From NCBI GenBank assembly GCA_947072905.1, contig CAMTKF010000017.1, forward strand, positions 1 through 46,572: a stretch of 46,572 nucleotides of DNA. The letters are read 5' to 3'. The position numbers and the translations under genes are program-made. The notes beneath the pieces were generated by a model, which worked only from the letters and a program-made list of their open reading frames with translations, had not been told where the DNA came from and did no database searches. Each line of letters begins with the position of its first letter. Position 1 is the first letter of the stretch. This document shows, piece after piece, positions 1 to 9,720 of the stretch. The stretch comes from an uncultured Bacteroidales bacterium (GTDB lineage Bacteria > Bacteroidota > Bacteroidia > Bacteroidales > Muribaculaceae).

Positions 1-96
1 ACTAATTTACTAATAATCTGCAAATTGTGCAACTTTTTCATTTGTAAATATTTAGAATTTTAATTCAACCAACGGGTCTATTTATTAAAAATGTAC

Positions 97-104
97 TACA
101 TTTG
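97..104 (+). promoter_or_regulatory. Bacteroidetes -7 element for the HTCS gene
   Basis: TACATTTG matches the Bacteroidetes consensus TAnnTTTG. No clear -33 TTTG is visible upstream; there is only a TTTA near position 81. Transcription would start about 7 nt downstream, leaving a very short leader before the HTCS start. Confidence 0.55.
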
Positions 105-128
105 CATAAATAAAATGTGAAACCAATC

Positions 129-3100
129 ATGAAATTTTCAAAGGATTCTATACTTAAGTTTTTTCTGCTCCTCACCGGGGCAGTCATTACTTTTTTACAC
201 GCATACGCTTCCGAAAATATAACCGCACGCCTGCTCACCACCCGCGACGGCCTTCCCAATAATACCGTCCGCAACATAATGCAGGACCGCAAGGGTTTCA
301 TCTGGCTCTCTACCCTCGACGGCATAGCCCGCTACGACGGTTACAAATTTATAAACTATCACCGCGACCCATCGCAGCCCGTAACACTCACCGACCAGTC
401 GGTAAGGAGTGCGTTTGAGGATGCAAACGGTTTTATATGGATTTGTGGTGCAAACGACCACATAGACTGCCTCGACCCGCGCACCGGTGCGTTCATTGAC
501 CTCAGCGACAATGGCGTGGGCAACCTGTTCAGATACGTGCGCCAGGTAGACGACGATGTATGGTTGTGGGGCGAGTACGGCGCCATGAAAGTATCTTATG
601 CCGATGGTGAGTTTGTCAAAACACGCTTTGGCAAGAAAGCCGGTAATCTGCCATCTGACAGGGTGAACCATCTCGGCATTGACCACAACGGCGAGATATG
701 GATTAGCTCAGATAACGCCATTTTCATTATACGCGACGGCAAACCGGTGAAAATCACCGACTCGGGGCCGTTCCAGTGGATGACGGTATATGGCAACGAC
801 CGCACCTATTACATCAACAGCTCAGGTCACATATATAAATATGACTCAACGGGCAATATCACCAAAGTATCGCAAATCAATGGCATCAATAACGTTAACC
901 GCCTGCCCGGGCACATGCTGCTCGGCGACAAGTGGTATATCTTCACCACCAACGATGTCTTTGAATTTGATATCGCCACCCATCAGATCAAGCAGGCCGA
1001 GGGAGAGCTGCGCATACCCGGTGGCAAAGTAATTCAGGACAACCACGGCGACTACTGGCTGCACAACGAGACCGGTAAACTTGTATATGTAAATCACAAG
1101 ACCGGCGATGTAAACAGCCTGAGCCTGCTCACCAACCAGCAGGCAGCCATGCTCGATATGGAACGCTTTGAAATATCGCGCGACAAGAACAACAACGCCT
1201 GGATCAGCACTAACGGCAACGGCCTGTTCAAATATGACGTAGCCACAGGCCAACTGCATAATTTCCATGAAAACTCCGGAGCCAAACGCCTTATACCGTC
1301 CAACGAGCTTCTATGCGTGCTCGTAGACCGCTCGGGAACTATATGGACCGGAGCCGACTACACCGGCGCGTCGCAGATAGACATCTCCACAGAGCATCAG
1401 CCCATGGAGCTTCCGTCGTTCAGCCCTACGTCTCATCAGTCAAACTCATTCCGACTGGCCAAGCGCTTGCCCGGTGGCGACGTATTGCTCGGCACCCGCA
1501 GCGGCGAGTTGCTGCGATATTCCGACGACATCACTCAACTTAAATCCTCAGAACATTATCCTTCAATCGTTTACGACGCATACGAAGACGCCGGCGGCCA
1601 CCTGTGGATAGCTACCCGAGGCAGTGGTATATACGTAGACGGAGTAAACTACATGCACAACTCGCAGGTGCCGGACAGCCTGCCCAACGACATGGTATTC
1701 GCACTCTGCGAAGACAAAAAAGGACGTATGTGGATAGGCAGCATGGGCGGCGGCATGGCACTTGCCACAGCTCAGACTGATAGATCTTACCGCTTCCGAC
1801 AATTCTTCAACGATTCTTACGCCCGACGGCGCATACGATCGATAGCGGCCGACTTCAACGGCAATATCTGGGTTGCGAGCAACGACGGACTGATTATTTT
1901 CAACCCTGACTCGCTCATAGCCGACCCAAAATGCTTCAAATCATACAATTTCGAGAATAACAACTTCAACGGCGACATAGTACACTGCGTGGTGCGAGAC
2001 AACAATGGTGCGATGTGGATAGGCGGTACCGGATTCGGGCTGGCCGTATCGCGCAACACAACAGACATCAACAAACTCGACTTCCAATATGTTAAGACCG
2101 ACAATGGCCTGGTAAACAACACCGTAGTAGCCATAACGCCCATACGCGGCCACATACTCGCAGCTACCGAGTACGGTTTGTCGCTGCTCGATACCAACGG
2201 CAACGTGTTGGAGAATTTCATATTGTCAACAGAGCCCAAGAGCAATGTTTACAGCACAAACACAGCCCTCACACTCAACGATTCGACAGCTGTAGTAGGC
2301 TCATTCAACGGTCTGTTTGCCATGAATCCGTTTGCCCCGGGCGACAACCGCACCGACCGTCCCGAAGTGTCAATAACCCGCATAATGGTTGACGGCAGTC
2401 CCATATCGCCCACGCCCGACGGCGCTCAAGCCGGATACTCCGATCAAATCAAGCTGTCATACGATCAAAACAACATAGAGATCGACTTTTCGGCTCTCGA
2501 ATACTCCCCTACCTCGCCGTGTTCTTACAGCTACTACCTTAAACCATACGATAAGAGCTGGAGCAGACCGTCGACACTCAACTACGCGATTTACAAAAAT
2601 CTCGAACCCGGCGAATATACCCTTTACGTACGCGCGGCCCGCAAAGACGGCATCTGGGGCGCCGAATCGTCAATAAAAATCACAATAGCCCCGCCATGGT
2701 GGGCTACGTGGTGGGCCAAGCTTATAAGCGTGCTGCTTATAATCCTCGCAGCCATCATAATATTCAGGGTGATGCGCCGCATCGAAACCCTGCGCAACCG
2801 CGTGAAGGTTGAAGAACAGCTCACCGACTATAAGTTGGAATTCTTCACCAACATATCACACGAATTCCGCACACCGCTCACCCTGATGCAGGTGTCACTC
2901 GAAAAAATACACGAGGTGCTTTCCATGCCCGAGGCACGCGAGACACGTCGCAATCTCAGCAGCCATCTCACCACCCTCGACAAGAATTCGCGCCGTATGT
3001 CGCGGCTTATCAACGAATTGCTCACCTTCAGAAAGGCCGAGAAGAACAAGCTCACTCTCAATCCCCACCCCGTGGAGGTTGTAGCCTTCTTGAGCGATAT

Positions 3101-4382
3101 TTTTGACACATTCCGCGAGGAAGCTCGCCAGAAGCAGCTCAATTTCACCATAAACTGCCCCATAGAGTCATACACGATGAATGTTGACCGCGACAGCCTC
3201 GACAAAATCGTGCACAACTTGCTTTCAAACGCCATAAAGTACACCCTGCAGGGTGGATGGGTAGAGATGTCTGTTTCTATAAACGAGACCACCAAGCGAC
3301 TTGTTATCAAGGTAAAAGACAATGGCATAGGCATAGCGGCCGACAAAAAACCACAGCTCTTCTCGCGATTCATGCAAAGCAATTTCTCGCACAACAGCAT
3401 AGGCGTGGGATTGCACCTCACTCACAGTCTGGTAGTACTGCACGGCGGTGCTATTTACCACGAAGACAATGTAGGCGGCGGCTCTATATTTACTGTGGAA
3501 ATACCCACCACCCTTGCCGAGTCGGAGCGCCCTGATGAAACCGGAGTACCCAAGCCCGAAGCAGTATCTAAAACATCCGAGACAGCTGACAGCGAAGAAC
3601 TTGCCGTTACGCCGCCCGAAACCGGCCACAAGCTGCTGATAATCGATGATGATGCCGACATACGCGAAGTACTCACCCGCGAGTTCAGCCAATACTTCGA
3701 TGTGTTCACAGCCGCCGACGGCACATCGGGCCTGAAGATTGCCCGCGACAACGACATATCGCTGATAATATGCGACGTGATGATGCCCGACATGTCGGGA
3801 TTTGAGGTTACGCGTCGTCTGAAGGACGATATTGCCACAAGCCATATCCCCATCATACAGCTCACTGCACTTAGCAACGACGAAAGCCATGTGAAGGGCA
3901 TAGAAACCGGAGCCGACGCCTACATTACCAAGCCGTTCAGCCTTGCGCTGCTCAAGACACGGGTGTTCAAGCTCATTGAATTGCGCAAGATTTTGCAGGC
4001 CAAGTTCAGCTCAAGTCCAACCGTTCCGCGCCCCGAGCTGCCTATGGTGACCCACGACCGCGAGTTCTACGACCGTTTGTACGAAATTGCAAATCAGCAG
4101 ATGGAAAACAACGACTTCTCGGCCGACGACTTTGCCAATGAAATGAACATGGGACGCACCATATTCTTCAAGAAAGTGAAGGGCGTCACCGGCTACGGGC
4201 CCAAGGAATTCATGAGAATAATGCGAATGAAACAAGCCGCCGAGCTGCTTCTCACCACCAATCTGTCAATTTCAGAAATTGCATACAAGGTGGGTATGTC
4301 AGACCCGGCCTACTTCAACCGCTGCTTCAAAGCGCAGTTTGGCAAAGCTCCAAGCGTGTATCAGAAAGAGAATAGATTATAA
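129..4382 (+). CDS. Hybrid two-component system sensor/regulator (HTCS)
   Basis: This is a one-protein sensor and transcription factor of the kind that controls polysaccharide utilization loci. In order it has an N-terminal hydrophobic signal/anchor, about 14 two-component-propeller repeats (to about residue 780), a Y_Y_Y domain (about 780-845), one TM segment (about 855-880), HisKA with the phospho-acceptor His in a SHEFRTPL motif (about residue 911), an HATPase with an N-box and a DNGIGIA motif, a receiver with DDD near 1170 and phospho-Asp about 1216, and a C-terminal AraC helix-turn-helix (last ~75 residues). I chose ATG 129 because it gives a clean signal sequence; an in-frame GTG at 117 would add four residues. 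All catalytic motifs are intact. The ligand is probably an oligosaccharide of the glycan degraded by the nearby enzymes (inference). The 3' end overlaps the convergent esterase gene by 6 nt. Confidence 0.95.
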   Translation: MKFSKDSILKFFLLLTGAVITFLHAYASENITARLLTTRDGLPNNTVRNIMQDRKGFIWLSTLDGIARYDGYKFINYHRDPSQPVTLTDQSVRSAFEDANGFIWICGANDHIDCLDPRTGAFIDLSDNGVGNLFRYVRQVDDDVWLWGEYGAMKVSYADGEFVKTRFGKKAGNLPSDRVNHLGIDHNGEIWISSDNAIFIIRDGKPVKITDSGPFQWMTVYGNDRTYYINSSGHIYKYDSTGNITKVSQINGINNVNRLPGHMLLGDKWYIFTTNDVFEFDIATHQIKQAEGELRIPGGKVIQDNHGDYWLHNETGKLVYVNHKTGDVNSLSLLTNQQAAMLDMERFEISRDKNNNAWISTNGNGLFKYDVATGQLHNFHENSGAKRLIPSNELLCVLVDRSGTIWTGADYTGASQIDISTEHQPMELPSFSPTSHQSNSFRLAKRLPGGDVLLGTRSGELLRYSDDITQLKSSEHYPSIVYDAYEDAGGHLWIATRGSGIYVDGVNYMHNSQVPDSLPNDMVFALCEDKKGRMWIGSMGGGMALATAQTDRSYRFRQFFNDSYARRRIRSIAADFNGNIWVASNDGLIIFNPDSLIADPKCFKSYNFENNNFNGDIVHCVVRDNNGAMWIGGTGFGLAVSRNTTDINKLDFQYVKTDNGLVNNTVVAITPIRGHILAATEYGLSLLDTNGNVLENFILSTEPKSNVYSTNTALTLNDSTAVVGSFNGLFAMNPFAPGDNRTDRPEVSITRIMVDGSPISPTPDGAQAGYSDQIKLSYDQNNIEIDFSALEYSPTSPCSYSYYLKPYDKSWSRPSTLNYAIYKNLEPGEYTLYVRAARKDGIWGAESSIKITIAPPWWATWWAKLISVLLIILAAIIIFRVMRRIETLRNRVKVEEQLTDYKLEFFTNISHEFRTPLTLMQVSLEKIHEVLSMPEARETRRNLSSHLTTLDKNSRRMSRLINELLTFRKAEKNKLTLNPHPVEVVAFLSDIFDTFREEARQKQLNFTINCPIESYTMNVDRDSLDKIVHNLLSNAIKYTLQGGWVEMSVSINETTKRLVIKVKDNGIGIAADKKPQLFSRFMQSNFSHNSIGVGLHLTHSLVVLHGGAIYHEDNVGGGSIFTVEIPTTLAESERPDETGVPKPEAVSKTSETADSEELAVTPPETGHKLLIIDDDADIREVLTREFSQYFDVFTAADGTSGLKIARDNDISLIICDVMMPDMSGFEVTRRLKDDIATSHIPIIQLTALSNDESHVKGIETGADAYITKPFSLALLKTRVFKLIELRKILQAKFSSSPTVPRPELPMVTHDREFYDRLYEIANQQMENNDFSADDFANEMNMGRTIFFKKVKGVTGYGPKEFMRIMRMKQAAELLLTTNLSISEIAYKVGMSDPAYFNRCFKAQFGKAPSVYQKENRL

Positions 4383-5264
4383 TCCTAACTCCACAAGCTT
4401 CTCATATACCTGCCTGCCAAACTTTTCAGCCGGTTCAGCAGTAAAGTGCAACCTGTCGGGCTGCAGCATGGCATCGGCAAGCGAGATTACATGGAAGTAT
4501 GGATCCTCGCGTTGCAGGCGGTACAATGCATCTTCAATCTCTTGGCGGAAATCACGGCTTGCGCGTGGCACCGTACCGCATATAAAGGGCAGATGTGCAT
4601 ATTCGGCATTGCCGGTTTTCTGTACCAGATAGTTTCTGACGTATGCCACCATCTGCTTTATATTGTCGTAATATCGCTCGGGCGCGCGACAGTCGCTCTC
4701 GCCCTGATGCCACATCCAGGCTTTAATCTCATACCCATCGGGCAGACGCGACAATTCGCGGTCAATGCACTCACCTATATTTTCTGTAAATGCTTTTATA
4801 AGGCTGTTGCCACCTTTATTCACCGAAATATTGTCGGCAAGGAAGGCCGAGTCGGCACTCCAGTGAAATCCGTTGCCCGGTGCGCCACGCCGTCCGCTTG
4901 ATTTACATTCCGGGTCAATTGAGGTACCTCCATACGATTGCTTGATGACATAAAACGGCTTGTTCAACTTCTGTTCAAGCAAATAATATGTTACGGCATC
5001 GTATGTCCATCTGTGCGGATTCTCGGCGCCCGACATGCGAGGATAATAAAGCTCGAATTTACCCTGCACGGTATCCTTCACACCATTGCAGTAGCTCCAT
5101 AAGCAATGCTTGTATTTGTTTTCCATGATATACTCCGGAAGATCGTCGGCGGGTACACGGCCGTCAGTATTCGACTGCCCTGCCGTGAGAAACACAGGCA
5201 CCTGCGCAAGTGAGACAAAAGCCGTGGCGGCCACCGAAAGTACTGAAATCAACAATTTTTTCAT
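4377..5264 (-). CDS. Secreted SASA/DUF303-family carbohydrate acetylesterase
   Basis: A 295-residue protein with a signal peptide (MKKLLISV..., cleavage near SLAQ) followed by an SGNH-like SASA fold. Visible catalytic motifs are GQSN with nucleophile Ser31, WHQGESD at 185-191 (the conserved QGE block), and a C-terminal D270-x-x-H273 dyad. The family includes sialate 9-O-acetylesterases and CE6/CE20 acetylesterases that remove acetyl groups from plant polysaccharides. Given the rhamnosidase and unsaturated-uronyl hydrolase nearby, removal of O-acetyl groups from a plant-type polymer is more likely than action on sialic acid, but the substrate cannot be read from sequence. It runs opposite to the HTCS and overlaps its 3' end, with no terminator between them. 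It has its own promoter at 5283-5290. Confidence 0.85.
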   Translation of the reverse strand: MKKLLISVLSVAATAFVSLAQVPVFLTAGQSNTDGRVPADDLPEYIMENKYKHCLWSYCNGVKDTVQGKFELYYPRMSGAENPHRWTYDAVTYYLLEQKLNKPFYVIKQSYGGTSIDPECKSSGRRGAPGNGFHWSADSAFLADNISVNKGGNSLIKAFTENIGECIDRELSRLPDGYEIKAWMWHQGESDCRAPERYYDNIKQMVAYVRNYLVQKTGNAEYAHLPFICGTVPRASRDFRQEIEDALYRLQREDPYFHVISLADAMLQPDRLHFTAEPAEKFGRQVYEKLVELGL

Positions 5265-5282
5265 AGTATATTATTTTTACCG

Positions 5283-5290
5283 CAAATGTA
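5283..5290 (-). promoter_or_regulatory. -7 element for the SASA esterase gene
   Basis: CAAATGTA on the plus strand reads TACATTTG on the minus strand, a full TAnnTTTG match, 18 nt upstream of the esterase ATG. No TTTG is seen at the expected -33 spacing. Confidence 0.5.
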
Positions 5291-5416
5291 ATAATTAATC
5301 CTGTGATGCGGATATAAATTCATTCAAAATCTATTCATACAATCATACACAGGGTTTATGTACAAAATTAAATGTTTATCCGAACATTTTTGCATTATAA
5401 TACGGCCAATCCATAT

Positions 5417-5424
5417 TAACTTTG
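5417..5424 (+). promoter_or_regulatory. -7 element for the GH2 gene
   Basis: TAACTTTG is a perfect match to TAnnTTTG. A TTTG lies at 5389-5392, a spacer of 24 nt, slightly longer than usual. Its position excludes the longer open reading frame starting at 5358 and supports a start at 5442 or 5460. Confidence 0.6.
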
Positions 5425-5459
5425 CACTATCGTTAATTACCATGAATCTAAATATAGAA

Positions 5460-8432
5460 ATGAGACTTAAGAAACTACTGATCACATTCTTGCTCGCCGC
5501 GGGTATCTGCGCATCGGCCGAGGCTCGCGAGCGATACAACTTCAACAGTGACTGGCGTCTTTCGATCGGCGACACTCCCGAAGCCGCACAAGCCAAGTTT
5601 GACGACTCTTCCTGGAAAAAAATCACACTGCCTCATGCTTTCAACGAAGACGAAGCCTACAAGGTGGGAATCAAGGAAATGACCGATACCGTGGCATGGT
5701 ATCGCAAGAAATTTAAAGTTCCTGCATCGGCCAAGGGTAAAAAAGTATTTCTCGAATTTGAAGGCGTGCGCCAGGGCGGCGAGTTCTTTCTGAACGGACA
5801 CAAGCTGGGGCTGCACGAAAACGGTGTGATGGCTGTAGGTTTCGATATTACTCCCTACATACGCTTCGGCAAGGAAAACATACTCTCGGTACGCACCGAT
5901 AACGACTGGCGCTACAAAGAACGCGCCACCGGCAGCGGATACCAGTGGAACGACCGCAACTTCAATGCCAACTACGGCGGTATTCCCAAGAACGTATGGC
6001 TGCATATCACCGACCCCGTATATCAGACTCTGCCCTTGTACAGCAATCTCGGCACCACCGGTACATACGTGTATGCCTCTGACATCAACGTAAAGAGCCG
6101 CACTGCCGTTATCAACGCCGAGTCTGAAGTGAAGAACGAAGGCCGCAAGGCTGTCACCGCCACTTACGTAGTCGACGTATACGACAACGACGGCAAGCAG
6201 GTGGCAAACTTCAAGGGCGAACCGGTGAGCATTGCCCCCGGCGCTACCGTCACACTGAGCGCATCCGCACCTCTGAGCGACCTGCACTTCTGGTCGTGGG
6301 GCTATGGCTACCTCTACAAAGTTAAAACCGCCCTGCTCATCAACGACAAGCTGACCGACGAAGTAGTCACCACTACCGGTTTCCGCAAAACCCGTTTCGG
6401 CGAAGGCAAGGTATGGATCAACGACCGCGTGCTGCAGATGAAGGGCTATGCTCAGCGTTCAAGCAACGAATGGCCCGGCGTGGGCCTGTCGGTAGCTCCC
6501 TGGCTCAGCGACTATTCAAACGACCTGGTGGTGAAGAGCAACGGTAACTTCGTGCGCTGGATGCACGTATCGCCCTGGCGTCAGGACGTTGAGTCGTGCG
6601 ACCGCGTAGGATTGATGCAGATGCTCCCCGCCGGCGACTCTGAACGCGACGTGACCGGACGCCGCTGGGAACACCGCAAGGACGTGATGCGCGATGCCAT
6701 CATCTACTACCGCAACAGCCCCAGTGTGATTTTCTGGGAATCGGGCAACGAATCAATCAGCCGCGACCACATGTTAGAGATGCGCGAGATACGCGACATG
6801 TACGACCCCCACGGCGGCCGCGCCATAGGTTCGCGCGAGATGCTCGACATACGCGAGGCTGAATACGGCGGCGAAATGCTCTACGTCAACAAGAGCGACC
6901 ACTCGCCCATGATACAGACCGAATATTGCCGCGACGAGGGTCTCAGAAAGTATTGGGACGACTGGAGCTATCCCTACCACAAGCATGGCGACGGACCTCT
7001 GTACCGCAATGCCGATGCCTCGGCCTACAATCAGAATCAGGATCAGCTGGCCATAGAATTCGTTCGCCGCTGGTACGATTTCTGGCGTGAACGTCCCGGA
7101 ACCGGTCGACGCGTCAACTCAGGTGGTGCCAAAATCATTTTCTCCGACACCCAGACACATGGCCGCAGCGCCACCAACTACCGTGTGAGCGGTGTGGTAG
7201 ACGCGATGCGCATACCCAAAGACGGATTTTTTGCCCACAAGGTGATGTGGAACGCATGGGTTGACCCCGAAGCCGTAGAAGGCCACATCATAGGTCATTG
7301 GAATTATCCCGAAGGAACCGTAAAACCCGTTTATGTGGTTTCGAGCGGCGACTCTGTAGAACTCAAAGTCAACGGCAAATCTTACGGAATGGGCAAGCAG
7401 GATTACCGCTTCCTCTACACCTTCCCCGACGTGAAGTGGGAACCCGGCACCATCGAGGCCATAAGTTACGATGCCGACGGCAAGGCATGCCATACCGCAA
7501 AAATCACTACAGCCGGCAATCCCAAGGCTCTCAAACTCACCCTCATGCAGGGTCCTGAAGGCACATACGCCGATGGCGCAGACCTTGCGCTGGTACAGGT
7601 TGAGGTTGTTGACGACAAGGGGCAGCGTCATCCTCTTGCCAACGACACCGTAAGCTTCAAGCTCACAGGCCCTGCCGAATGGCGCGGAGGTGTAGCCCAG
7701 GGCACCGACAACTTCGTACTTTCAGAATCAATTCCCGTAGAATGCGGTATCAACCGCGTGATGCTGCGCTCTATGCCCGAGGCCGGACATGTGACCTTGG
7801 TAGCATCAGCTCCCGGATTTGAAGATGCCACTGTTGAATTCGACACCAAGCCCGTAGAAGTCAAGGACGGTCTTTCGCTCCACACACCTGCCGCAGCCCT
7901 GTCATCGCGTCTTGACCGCGGCCCCACTCCGGCCGGCCAGTCGTACACCGACTCAAAGGTTGACGTGAAGATTGAAAGCGCCACCGCCGGAATCAACCAG
8001 GACAATGCCAAGGCAGCCTGGGACGACAACGAGCTGAGCGAATGGCGCAACGACGGTCGCAAGTCTACCGCCTGGATCACCTTCAAGCTCGAACGCCGCG
8101 CCGCTATCGACGATATATGCGTGAAACTCACAGGATGGCGCCAACGCTCATACCCCCTCGACATCTATGCCGGCGACACCCTGGTATGGAGCGGCGACAC
8201 CGACCGCAGCCTTGGATATGTTCATCTGAATATCGAACATCCCGTATTGACCGACACATACACCATACGCCTGCGCGGTACTGCCGAAGACAGCGACGCT
8301 TTCGGACAGATTGTTGAAGTGGTTGAACCCAAAGCCGGCGAGCTCGACCTGTTCAAGGCCGAAGGCGGCGACAAAACCAATCACGAGCTTCGTATCGTTG
8401 AAATAGAATTCCTCGAAACACTGAACAATTAA
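5460..8432 (+). CDS. Secreted glycoside hydrolase family 2 protein
   Basis: About 990 residues with a signal peptide (MRLKKLLITFLLAAG..., cleavage near ASAEA). GH2 architecture follows: a sugar-binding jelly roll (about 20-190), an Ig-like sandwich, and a TIM barrel with acid/base Glu431 in FWESGNES and likely nucleophile Glu488 in MIQTEYC. Next come a DUF4982-like Ig domain, another Ig-like domain, and a C-terminal discoidin-like domain (about 830-960). ATG 5442 is an alternative start that would add six residues. Aligning by eye to E. coli GusA, the carboxylate-binding Asn-x-Lys is replaced by Arg-Val-Ser before a shared Gly, so beta-glucuronidase activity is less likely and a beta-galactosidase or other GH2 activity is more plausible. 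The gene stands alone between its own promoter and a strong terminator. Confidence 0.9.
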   Translation: MRLKKLLITFLLAAGICASAEARERYNFNSDWRLSIGDTPEAAQAKFDDSSWKKITLPHAFNEDEAYKVGIKEMTDTVAWYRKKFKVPASAKGKKVFLEFEGVRQGGEFFLNGHKLGLHENGVMAVGFDITPYIRFGKENILSVRTDNDWRYKERATGSGYQWNDRNFNANYGGIPKNVWLHITDPVYQTLPLYSNLGTTGTYVYASDINVKSRTAVINAESEVKNEGRKAVTATYVVDVYDNDGKQVANFKGEPVSIAPGATVTLSASAPLSDLHFWSWGYGYLYKVKTALLINDKLTDEVVTTTGFRKTRFGEGKVWINDRVLQMKGYAQRSSNEWPGVGLSVAPWLSDYSNDLVVKSNGNFVRWMHVSPWRQDVESCDRVGLMQMLPAGDSERDVTGRRWEHRKDVMRDAIIYYRNSPSVIFWESGNESISRDHMLEMREIRDMYDPHGGRAIGSREMLDIREAEYGGEMLYVNKSDHSPMIQTEYCRDEGLRKYWDDWSYPYHKHGDGPLYRNADASAYNQNQDQLAIEFVRRWYDFWRERPGTGRRVNSGGAKIIFSDTQTHGRSATNYRVSGVVDAMRIPKDGFFAHKVMWNAWVDPEAVEGHIIGHWNYPEGTVKPVYVVSSGDSVELKVNGKSYGMGKQDYRFLYTFPDVKWEPGTIEAISYDADGKACHTAKITTAGNPKALKLTLMQGPEGTYADGADLALVQVEVVDDKGQRHPLANDTVSFKLTGPAEWRGGVAQGTDNFVLSESIPVECGINRVMLRSMPEAGHVTLVASAPGFEDATVEFDTKPVEVKDGLSLHTPAAALSSRLDRGPTPAGQSYTDSKVDVKIESATAGINQDNAKAAWDDNELSEWRNDGRKSTAWITFKLERRAAIDDICVKLTGWRQRSYPLDIYAGDTLVWSGDTDRSLGYVHLNIEHPVLTDTYTIRLRGTAEDSDAFGQIVEVVEPKAGELDLFKAEGGDKTNHELRIVEIEFLETLNN

Positions 8433-8448
8433 TAAATCTTATTAAATA

Positions 8449-8502
8449 AAGAGCATATCCTAAAATCGCTATGTTTTGGATATGCTCTTATTGATTTTTT
8501 TT
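8449..8502 (+). terminator. Intrinsic terminator after the GH2 gene
   Basis: A 12-bp stem (AAGAGCATATCC at 8449-8460 pairs with 8478-8489) with inner AAAA/TTTT pairing is followed by a run of T from 8495. It separates the GH2 transcript from the uxuA operon. Confidence 0.85.
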
Positions 8503-8503
8503 G

Positions 8504-8511
8504 TAAATTTG
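8504..8511 (+). promoter_or_regulatory. -7 element for the uxuA operon
   Basis: TAAATTTG matches TAnnTTTG and lies immediately after the T-run of the GH2 terminator, 40 nt before the uxuA ATG. A TTTG occurs at 8475-8478 with a 25-nt spacer, so the -33 box is doubtful. This is the only good promoter seen for the seven-gene run that follows. Confidence 0.55.
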
Positions 8512-8551
8512 CAAATAATAATCCTAAGCTATCCTCATTTTATCCTCAATT

Positions 8552-9712
8552 ATGGAGAAAACATGGCGTTGGTTCGGACCAAACGATAAAATTACCCTTG
8601 ACATGCTCCGCCAGATTGGCGTGGAGGGCATAGTTACAGCTCTCCATCACATTCCAAACGGAGAAATCTGGACTCTCGAAGAAGTCCGGAAAATGAAAGA
8701 CTACATCGAAAGCCACGGTCTGCGCTGGAGCGTCGTTGAAAGCCTGCCCGTTTCAGAATCAATAAAATATGCAGGTCCCGACAGGGATGAACTCATCGAG
8801 AAGTACAAGGTGAGCCTCGCCAACCTCGGCAAAGCCGGTGTCAAGACTATCTGCTACAACTTCATGCCCGTGCTCGACTGGGCCCGTACTGATCTTGAAT
8901 ATCCAAACCCCGACGGTACATCAAATCTATACTTCAACCGTGCGGAATTCGCATATTTCGATATACACATCCTCAAACGCGAAGGCGCTGAAAACGATTA
9001 TTCGCCCGAGGTGCTGCAACGTGTGGCCGACCTCAAGAAGGAGATGACTCCCGAGGGCGAGAAACGACTGGTTGACAATATTATAGTAAAGACCCAGGGC
9101 TTCGTAAACGGCAATATCTCTGAGAGCGACTTCGACCCCGTGGGCAAATTCCGCGACCTGCTCGACCTGTACAAAGGCATCACACCCGAGAAGCTGCGCG
9201 AGAACATGGCATACTTCCTCAACGCCATCATGCCCGTGTGCGACGAATATGGCATAGACATGTGTGTGCATCCCGACGATCCTCCCATGCCCATTCTTGG
9301 TCTGCCGCGCATCGTGACCTGCGATGCCGACATAGAGGCCTTCCTCAATGCCGTGCCCAATCCGCACAACGGCCTTACATTCTGCGCAGGCTCGCTGAGC
9401 GCAGGCGCCCACAACGATGTGGTGCAGCTTGCCCGCAAATATGCCAAGAACACCCACTTCGCCCACATACGTATATGCAAGGTGATGCCCAACGGCGACT
9501 TCAAGGAAACCACTCACCTCGACCCGCGTCTGATAGAAGTGGTAAAAATTTTCGAGACCGAAAAACCCGGTGTACCCATGCGCGTGGACCACGCCCCGCT
9601 GATGCTCGGCGATGAAAAAATGGGCTACAATGCCGGATATTCATTCCATGGCCGCATGCTTGCCCTGGGCGAGGTATCTGGCTTGATGGCCGCCATTAAT
9701 CAACTAAAATAA
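8552..9712 (+). CDS. uxuA: Mannonate dehydratase
   Basis: A cytoplasmic enzyme that converts D-mannonate to 2-keto-3-deoxy-D-gluconate (KDG). At 386 residues it matches the family length (E. coli UxuA 394). Diagnostic blocks are the N-terminal WRWFGPND, a metal-site segment MCVHPDDPP around residues 237-245, NGLTFCAGS, and a C-terminal MRVDHAPLM motif. It is the first gene of the uronate operon and is followed after 8 nt by the SDR-type mannonate oxidoreductase that makes its substrate. There is no signal peptide. Assignment is firm because the motif set and the neighbours agree. Confidence 0.95.
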   Translation: MEKTWRWFGPNDKITLDMLRQIGVEGIVTALHHIPNGEIWTLEEVRKMKDYIESHGLRWSVVESLPVSESIKYAGPDRDELIEKYKVSLANLGKAGVKTICYNFMPVLDWARTDLEYPNPDGTSNLYFNRAEFAYFDIHILKREGAENDYSPEVLQRVADLKKEMTPEGEKRLVDNIIVKTQGFVNGNISESDFDPVGKFRDLLDLYKGITPEKLRENMAYFLNAIMPVCDEYGIDMCVHPDDPPMPILGLPRIVTCDADIEAFLNAVPNPHNGLTFCAGSLSAGAHNDVVQLARKYAKNTHFAHIRICKVMPNGDFKETTHLDPRLIEVVKIFETEKPGVPMRVDHAPLMLGDEKMGYNAGYSFHGRMLALGEVSGLMAAINQLK

Positions 9713-9720
9713 TAACAGTT

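Noticed and set aside
3225-3890. 221-residue open frame antisense to the HTCS gene
   Set aside because: It is fully contained in a gene with intact kinase and receiver motifs, and its translation shows no domain or signal peptide.
4377-5264. Sialate-specific O-acetylesterase
   Set aside because: The SASA domain name suggests sialate, but there are no sialidase, NanA or NanE genes here, and the neighbours handle Rha and uronates.
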